This document shows, piece after piece, positions 12,501 through 21,500 of a DNA stretch of 64,000 bases. How positions within the stretch are numbered: the stretch's first letter is position 1; the number at the start of each line of letters is the position of its first letter. The stretch is from positions 6,386,001 to 6,450,000 of the forward strand of contig OX359190.1 in assembly GCA_947172415.1 (NCBI GenBank). The letters are read 5' to 3'. The notes beneath the pieces are model-generated. The model searched no databases. It was not told the DNA's origin and was given only the letters and a program-made list of their open reading frames with translations. The position numbers and the translations under genes were made by a program. Source of the DNA: Chondrosia reniformis (Eukaryota; Porifera; Demospongiae; Chondrillida; Chondrillidae).

Positions 12501-15500
12501 CCCAAAGCGTTGGGCAAACTCTAATGTTACAACATCACAACTGTAACCCCAAAGCGTTGGGCAAACTCTAATGTTACAACATCACAACTGTAACCCCAAA
12601 GCGTTGGGCAAACTCTAATGTTACAACATCACAACTGTAACCCCAAAACGTTGGACAAACTCTAATGTTACAACATCACAACTGCAACCCCAAAGCGTTG
12701 GGCAGACTGCAAAGATATAACATCAAGACCTTTACAACCCCAGGCTTGGGGAAAGTGGTAAAGATACAATTGCAACACCCATGACCATAAACACCCGAGC
12801 ATTCGCACCTGCAGCAAACTCCCAAGAAGCATCCTAACCTATATAACTAACAAACTCACATAGGGCAGCAATACATGCACTTCAACAAACACCCACTAAC
12901 TGACATTACATCACTGAATAGTGAAACAAAAACCCCCAAATTTCCGAAGTTAATAGAAAAATCATTTAATATATAATTAAAGAAAAAACCTATAAATACC
13001 TACTAACAACACGTACCCTAACTATTACAACCTATAACAGACACATAAATAGCAACAACTTACCAGTTGACACTTGAGCAGGAACAGGTAGTCCCCCAGC
13101 AGTTGACACTTGAGCAGGAACAGGTAGCCCCCCAGCAGTTGACACTTGAGCAGGAACAGATAGCCCCCCGGCGCCCGACTGAGCAGTAAACTCCACTGTT
13201 GTTTGAACCGCTGGTTGCCGCACTTTTTCCGCAAGCGACTGCAACGACTGGCTAAACTGCGTCTGCTGTTGGTGGAGACCCTGAACCACTTGCGTGAGCA
13301 ACGCCACAAAAGATTCCAGTGAACCGTCAGGAGCAGTAACCGAGGGAGGAACCTCCGCCGCTGGGATACCTTCGTCAGACATCATTAACGTACGTTACGG
13401 AATTAATTTCAGGAGACACACTTTCACTTCTTTCGCCTCGTAAAAGTAGGTCGAGTTATATCGCCTTAGCAACACTAATTACTATTACGATCCTTTCGTT
13501 CCTCATTGGTCCTTTAATCATCTTGACAACATAATACGACCAATAATATACATGTATTAATTTACACTACGCGATTACGAAATCATCTTAGACGTACTAT
13601 ATACTCCGTTTATTCATTAAAACTTCGTTTACTATGTAAACACCATTATATATATATATAAATATATATATAATACGAGTTCATACGCAACTATTGTAAC
13701 ACTTAATTTATATGTCAATACATCGTTTTTGCAAATGGCGGCGTTCAGGAAGCTTTAGTTAACGAAGCTTTTCTGTCGTTATTTATAATTTTCAGGACAC
13801 TTAAGCGTCCTCAATCGTTAGGATTAAGAATAGTATATCAAAGCCCAAGGATGCGGCCAAGTAGTTCGAGTAAATTCGGGGGCGGCAGCCCCACGAGTTT
13901 TTAAACTCGAACTACTTGTTTTCAAATTGAATGTTTCAACCCGGAGTTCTTCATCAGCAATGAAATGACGAAGAAATACAGTTGGATTTAAGCAGAAAGG
14001 GGGTGATGGGGAATGAGAGGTGATGTATGTATGTGTCATGTGTGCAGTCAATTAGGATAACAAATTAAAGGTTGAATGGTATATTAATTGGTGATGTCAT
14101 TTCAAATAGGATTAAAATGCATGCCTGAGTCCATGTTATTGCAAGAAATCTTCTGAAACAGCATTGCCTCCTTTATTTTCCTCTTCAATATATTGGTATA
14201 TTGAGTTATGATTGTAGCTTGGTCCCATGCAATGTCATGCTATGTCTTTAGGACATGAAGAGCCAGAAAATTTTTGGTGTTCATTCTATTCATGGCCTCC
14301 TGTGTTCCTTCACCCTCTCATTGATTGTTTTCCCTGCCTCACCTATGTATATATTGCCACAACTGCAAGGTATCTGGTATATGACCCATGCAAGTCTTTT
14401 AATGGACTATCGAAAGGTGTCTTGATCTTGGCTAAAGTGGATCTCCGAGTGTTGTAGTTTTGTTGACAATTCAGTGGTCGGCAGGTCCTCTGTAAGGTTT
14501 CACTTTATCCTCTCACATTTGGAAGGTATAGGAAGCGGTCCTCATCTTTTTGGCTTGAAGTCTATCCCTCTTCCTACTCTTGTGTAGTGCTCTCTTGATA
14601 AGTTCCATTGGGTATAGCCCTGAAGAGGCTGTTGTGAGATGGTGTAGCTCATCCTTTAAAGTGTCATCTCTGCAAATGTTATCATACCAGCAGACAAGGG
14701 TATAAGGCAACTGTGGTAAGGAATGATATTGAATACTATGTGAAAATGGAAGACCTTTTACAGGATAGATCATATAGAAAATTCTAGAGGGTCCTCATAG
14801 CCAAAATTATCAGAGAACAGAATCAGAAGCTAGTAATATTTGAAGATAATGGATTAATTTACAGACAAACCAGACTTAGACTAGCACCACCTCATTGCCG
14901 ATACCCTCGAGTCTATGGTCTCCCCAGGATTTGCAAGGAAAACCGACCTCTCAGACCAATAGAATCGTCAATCAGTTCCCCTGCATATCAACTTTCCAAG
15001 GAATAATCTTCCTGCAAACAGTTCAACAAAATTGGAAAAATTGTGGACTGTGTGAGTGGTCTTACTGGACCGGGGGAAGAGAATTTTAGACCAAGCTAGA
15101 AGGAAAATGTAAGATGATAAATTTCCATATGTGAAGTCTGTGTATTAAAGTCCCTATTGAAGAGGCAGTTGTGATAGGCTGCAGAAGGAAACATCACTTA
15201 GTGACAGGATAAACTTCTCATCAAAAAATGTCATAGTGGAACTCCTCAAGAAGTGTTAGATAACCACCTACTTCCAGCTAAAGGATACCTTCTATGAACA
15301 ACAGAAGGAGCTGCCATGGGGTCACCCTTGTTATACCAGTGGTAGGAAACCTCTATATGGAATTTTCTAAGAACATTGCCATCCGAACAAGCAGTTTGCA
15401 ACCATCACTTTGGTTATGATATGTGGATGACACTTTTGTCCTCTGGAAGCACAGGGATATACACTTGCACACTTTCCTCGACCATCATAACTCAATAAAG

Positions 15501-18500
15501 CAATATAGATTGAAGAGGAAATAAAGGAGGAACCTCTTGCAAGGCACACATAACATTACATTGTCACTCATTCCCTATCACCCCCATTTCTTTTTAAATA
15601 CAGTTGTATTCCCTTCCCTTCATGGGTACATTCATGCTGCATACAGAACAACTGTCCAGTACATATCAGACTTCATCAGCTAACCACTAGCTCCTCAATG
15701 TTTGAAATTACTACATATGTACACCACCAGTAGTCTCAATAATAGTTTGTAATACCGAAAGTGAAGGCTACAAAGAGACAAAGTACCTTGCAGGGATAAG
15801 CATGCAAGGGAACCTCACTCGCAGAGTTAATTTTTTTTGGCCCAGCTGGCAGAGTATCCGAAGACTTTGTACTGCCCCCTGATTAGACTACCGAAGATGC
15901 TGACACTGTTTCGACCTCTTAAGTTCATTTGTGGAATCGTTCTCCCACTGAACAATATTTTTATAACTTGACACCTCTTCAGTAATTCATCGCTGGCCCT
16001 CGAATGATGGTGCATGGGTGATGGTGACACTCCATCTGAGTCATCAATGGATGAACCTGGTTCGGAGTATTTTCTAACTCCAAGAAGAGGCCACAAATTG
16101 AAAGCCATACTCAAAGAGTTACCAGCAGCATAGGTCAGCAGGAACAGCCTGAAAAAACTGCCTTTTCTTCACTGAGTTGAGGGCCTTATTATTATATTTA
16201 TTTAACTGGTTTCTACAGCATGAATAGAAAAAACGTTGTTAATGAATGCTATTGGTGCTGTAATCAGTCTTTCTTCATTATTTCCCTACACCTTGCTCTG
16301 TCAGCTGCTGCACTTCTAAGTAGTTCTAAATCAGTTGTGTTGTGCAGATTCAGGTTTCTTTCCATAATTTCAGCTTTTAGGATGTCCAGCAGGTTGGTTG
16401 TGTGATGGCCACATCTGCCCCTGTACTTTTTGGCACCCTCTATTGCATACTGTAGGGCGTTCTGGGCTGGAGCATTTTGGTCCATGCATAGCACATGACC
16501 TAACATATTCCATCTAGCCTCTATCACTGTCTCAGATGGTGGTCTGAGTGCCTCATTGTAGATAGTGCTGTGTGGCCAATGGGTGCCGAGGATGGAGCGC
16601 AGATGACTTCTGTGGCAGGTAGCAAGTTTGTTCAAAATGGTCTTCGATGCAGCCCAGCTGCTACAGTTATACAGCATGGTGGATACACACATAGCATAGT
16701 ACACTTGAAGTCGCTTTTGCAGTGGGATCTTAGGTCTACGCATCCATATCAACCAAAAAGAGCAGAATGACAGGTTGCCAAGCACACAACAATGCATGAT
16801 GTCTTTGGAGCTGCAGAGCAGGGATCCCAGTGACTTACTGCTGTGCCATGCCTCGTTGCCTCTGGTGAGTGCACCTTGATCACCCACTTCTGTAGCCTCA
16901 GGTAGATGTGTGTAAACTCTGTCTTAGACTCATTCACTAGGAGGTTCCATTCTCTTAGATGTGTGCAGGCTATTTGTAACAGAGAATCAAGGGGCTCACA
17001 TTCTTCATCAGCAAAGCCCACATCGTCAGCGTATTCCCATTCTTGTGGCATGCCCTCTGGGGTGATTGGTAGATCTGGTCGTCCAGCACAGCCTCGTGCA
17101 CAAACTTCAAGGCAGCTGCTAGATAGCAGGTGAACAATACAGGTGACAAACTATCGCCTTGGGGGAGCCTATCATTGTTTTGAACCAGGCAGACCAAAAT
17201 GAACTCACACAAACTGTAATGATAGTTCCTGCGAAAAGGATGTGAACCAGCCTTAAATCATCAGCTTCACAACCCGCTGATGTCAATACATCCATAATCT
17301 TCTCTCTATTGATGGTATCAAAGGCACAGGACATATCAATACCCATTCTGTAGAAGTCCCAGTGGCGGATCACCACAACTGAAATGAGCATTCTCTGCAC
17401 CCATATGATGTTTGCACAACTTCTCCCTTGTTTGAAGCCACTTTGACTGGCTTCTGTGAATGCATTGACCCTGGGGCGAATGCCCTGCAGAGTGATGATG
17501 GATACAATCTTGCACACGCTGTTCAAGAGTACTATTGGACGGATGCTGGTGAGTGGGTCTAGTGGTTTACCTGGTTTGGGTAAAGCTACCAGAATACCCT
17601 TGCCTAGCACTTCCAGAGCAATGTGCTGTTCAAAGATAACATTGATAATCTCTGCAAAGGGCTTTGATAATGTTCCAGCAGCATATTTCAGTAGTTCATT
17701 ACAAACACCATCTGGGCCAGGTGTACACCCATTCTGTAGCAGTTTCATGGTGCTTTCAACCTCAATTGCTGTGATTGGCTGATTAAGTGGTTGACCAGGG
17801 CCCACAAATGGGGCAAGTGGGACCACAATAGAGTCAGTAAACCGCTGTTGGTGTCTGCTTTCACTTTGTCAGTTGCAATGAACTTGCCTTCTGGATCTTG
17901 GATGCTCAGAGGTGGTGGTCGTAGAATAGGGTAGGTATAGATTTTATTGCTTTCACTACCCTGAACATCTTGTGGGAGTCATCAGTTGATGTTATCTCTG
18001 ATGCCAGTGTGTCTGCTCTACGGAAAGCTAGATCTCGAAGTCATTGGTTGATCTGCTTCAAGATGCGACACCTCTCTCTCCGCCAATTAGTTTTATCTTT
18101 GCTGTTACCTGTAACTTCAATACAAAGTCTCAGGGCAAATTGCTGTGCTGATAGTTTAGCCACCAATGGGTCTTGGTCTGCGATGGGAGGTTGCCATGCC
18201 AACAGTCTCAGTAGCTGCATCTTTGATACATCTCAGCACACCCTCCAGTCTTGCATTGGGGTCAATTGAAGTGGACATATTGCTAATCCGCTCATTGAGA
18301 GATAGCAGATATGCGTGGTGTGTGTCCTCATCAGAAACAAGCCGAGAGGTGTTTGGGACGAAGAAAGGTAGACATTATTAAAGGACACCAGTCACGGATC
18401 GCCCGCCATACTGAGGGCCTTCATGACGTTTATGAAAGAGTTGTCTCCACAGAGGAAGGTCACCATTAAGGGATGCCTAGGTAGTCTTAGGCCTGTGTCT

Positions 18501-21500
18501 GTGAACAGAACAGGTTTTGATGGAGGTGCTGGCATTCACACAACCTGATCTTCAACATCTCCTCCTTTGTACAGGACTCACTGCAATACATTACATTTCT
18601 GTCTGTTGCACTTTGCCTTCATATATACTAACTGGCTACATGCATTCTTGGTATCACTAGCCAATAGGCCAGCATTGGCGTCCAATCCCCTCATCACAAA
18701 ACATTATGAAAGATGCCTGTGCGTACATCAAGAGAATGCTACAAGAAATGTGTGAACATGGAAAGGGAGAGATGAAGGCAATGCCAGCAGAAGAGCTTGG
18801 GAGTTGGTAGAATGCTTTAATAAAGGGTGAGGGGTGCTGTTTGAGCAGGGGTCATTTTAGTCAAAATTTTACCATTTTTGAAGAACTACCTGAAGAACAA
18901 CATTCTGTGATATGGTCACCTTTGTATGTGTGGGAGTGACAAAGTGGTTGAGGAGACACTATATCCTGGTGCAGCAAAGTCAGCTGAAGGGCACCTGGCC
19001 AGGAAGTTATTTCAACAGGCAAGATAAGAAGGTTGGCAGGTGTCAGTGAATTGGCAGGATAGTGACTCCTCATCAGCAAAGACCCTCACAGAAGTGTACC
19101 CATCAGTATCCATCATGCATTGCGCAATTTGATAAGGATGTACACAAGTCTATGCCAGTCGAATGAGAAAGCTTGGGAAGTATCAAGCCGTAGGTATTCA
19201 CTAGTGGAATGGCAGAAAGTGTTCTTTCCACTTTCAATAGTTTGTTCATGTGGGAACTGCAATAATGAGGACAACCTCCAATGTGAAGGCTAGCCCTATG
19301 AGAGTAGGTTTGTTCTGTCTTGTGAGTTCGGTTACGAGGTTGAGTGTGAGACAACAGCCTCCAGGGCAGAGAGCGTTATCCACCCCATATTGGGTCGAGG
19401 GCATTCCAACCTCTGTATTATTATCATTTTGATTGCAACAAACAATCCATCATTTCTTATGTGTGTATCTGTGTCATTGTCTGTCTTTCTGTCTAGGACT
19501 TATTGGGTGAGTAATAAATATTTGCAGCAATTACTAATGTGATCACTGGCCACCATCATATATAAGGAATGACCGGTATCAACTGAAACATGTACAGCAG
19601 TTACCATGCATACTGGAGTTATAGTAATGTATTTCAATAATAGTGGGCATCAATTTAATTGGTGAAAAGTTAAGAATCCTCTTTTCCCTACAGGTTACAG
19701 GAAATGACTTAGTAATTGCTGCATTAGTATTATTTTTGAATGGATATAAAGCATATATTATTATGCATAATATGTACAATATTTAGGCTGATAAGTAAAA
19801 TATTCACTGGAAAAATATTACGCCAAACCAGCCAAGTGACCGAAGTCTAATCTTGGCTGGGGGACTGAAGTCCTATTAAAAATGACAACCAGTGATCGCC
19901 TCCCAGTCATCCAAGATGGAAAAAAAAATCATTGAAGAACCACCAGACAGCTGTTTCGCCCTGATTTGGGCTCATCAGTGTGGCATGATCTAGAACTGCA
20001 TAGCTAGTTGTTTATTATTTAGTGATAATTAATTATAAGGATGACATAACTTCCGGAGAGAACAATAGTTTTTGTCTTTTTATTGTAAGGTCATTGTAGA
20101 GATAATTAATTGAGACTCGTGTGAACTGTCTTTCTAGTTGCGGGCTATCGTCGAATAATAGTACAATCAGTGTGGTACACTTCAATGATGGTGAGAGATG
20201 TTGAAGTGTACCACACTGATGAGCCCAAATCAGGGCGAAACAGCTGTCTGTGGTTCTTTGATGAATTTTTTTCCATCTTGGATGACTGGGAGGCAATCAC
20301 TGGTTGCCATTTTTAATAGGACTTCGGTCACTTGGCTGGTTTGGCGTAATATTTTTTCAGTGAATATTTTACTTATCATCCTAGCCTTTGCACGGCTTAT
20401 TGCAATTAACTCCCTTTTTCAATATTTAGGCTATTCAAAGTTGGCATATGCTTCTACTCATTGGAATTCTCATTGTCATTGATCTTGTGTTTTTAATTGT
20501 TGTGACCTCAATACCTGATGCAATACTTAAGGCTGAAATTCTTTCAAAGCCAATCACAGTAAGTCATCTTTTTTGAAATTTATAAAGTTGGTGCTTTGTG
20601 CAATTAGCCTACATAGTTTTTCTTTGTTTTGATTGTTTGACAGTTGATTTAAAACCCTCCATACTTTGGCTTCTTGCTCTAGGTATTCAGAGTCTACACA
20701 CATTGTTACCTTTTTATCTTCTAGAAGTTCCTCAAATTTCAATGTCTCCAACCTTTCCACAATTAGTACCCTTTACATAGGTGAGAATGTCTCACTGGTT
20801 TTAGTGGTACAGCAGTGAATTTTACACTGTCAATGGATTTCTTTTTTTAACTTATAATGGTTTACCTTTGTTATTATATTCACTTTGGTACTGTAATTTT
20901 ATAGATTAACTTGAAAAATTACTAGTAAATGTACAGTAGGAACTGTTTAAGCTTCAGTTAAGAAACAAATATTAATGATGAAAGTAAAATTATTTGTTCT
21001 TTTAGAACTCATAGTCTTGTTTGAAAGATTGTTTTCATTTCTTAAAAGTTAAAGCACTCAATGAATTTTTATGAAGAGGAATATGTTGTTAGTAGAATTA
21101 AAGAACTTGTTGCATACACACAATTCACCACTTTAAAATCCAATAATAACTAATAATTATGTATTAGCTAAATTGTTAATTCCACAACATTTTAAAAGGT
21201 CTCGTTTAAGAATATTTTGTAACAACATGCAATTTTGCAAAATAATACAAAGTATGGAAGGCTGTTTGGGTAATTGTGCCTATATAAGTTTCCATAAAAG
21301 TATGTACGAAATTTTGCGGAAAACTGTAAGTAATTGTTAACTTTTACTGTACATACCCCTAGGAATCACCAAGTATTGGACACTAAATTATTTATAATGT
21401 ATATAATAAAATACATATGTACATACGCATGTATAATTTTGTCTCTTATACTAACTACAGGATGGTGGTCTACCCACAAAGTACACAGTATGTGCTTCTC

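Larger units (their letters stand above)
3652..13638 (-). mobile_element. DIRS-order (Ngaro/PAT-type) tyrosine-recombinase retrotransposon, element 1
   Basis: On the minus strand the order is: repeat A1 (13638-13422), gag-like ORF1, reverse transcriptase, RNase H, tyrosine recombinase, repeat B1 (4562-4369), repeat A2 (4366-4150), repeat B2 (3845-3652). This A1-ORFs-B1-A2-B2 split-direct-repeat layout is known from Ngaro and PAT-type DIRS elements, which integrate by recombinase instead of a DDE integrase. The B1-A2 junction joins sequences that match the two outer ends, as expected for a circular intermediate. A2 and B2 are separated by about 300 bp of other sequence. Nested inside are a 597-bp foldback element, copy B of the 724-bp element, a 493-bp MITE, a hairpin element and a minisatellite. 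Frameshifts and a stop in the recombinase suggest this copy is inactive. Confidence 0.85.
19803..20365. repeat. Large inverted repeat carrying two hammerhead-type ribozyme copies
   Basis: The left arm (19803-19985) and right arm (20205-20365) are inverted copies of one repeat unit. Both contain tattacgccaaaccagccaa, the 'cctcccagtcatccaagatgg' block and a hammerhead core. The inner spacer is about 220 bp. A second inverted pair, agtgtggtacacttcaa against ttgaagtgtaccacact (20169-20217), abuts the plus-strand ribozyme. Single worn copies of the unit lie at 255-490 and 54840-55080. Confidence 0.85.

Noticed and set aside
12300-12760. CRISPR-like array
   Set aside because: The whole 47-bp unit repeats with no variable spacers, in a eukaryotic intron; it is a minisatellite.
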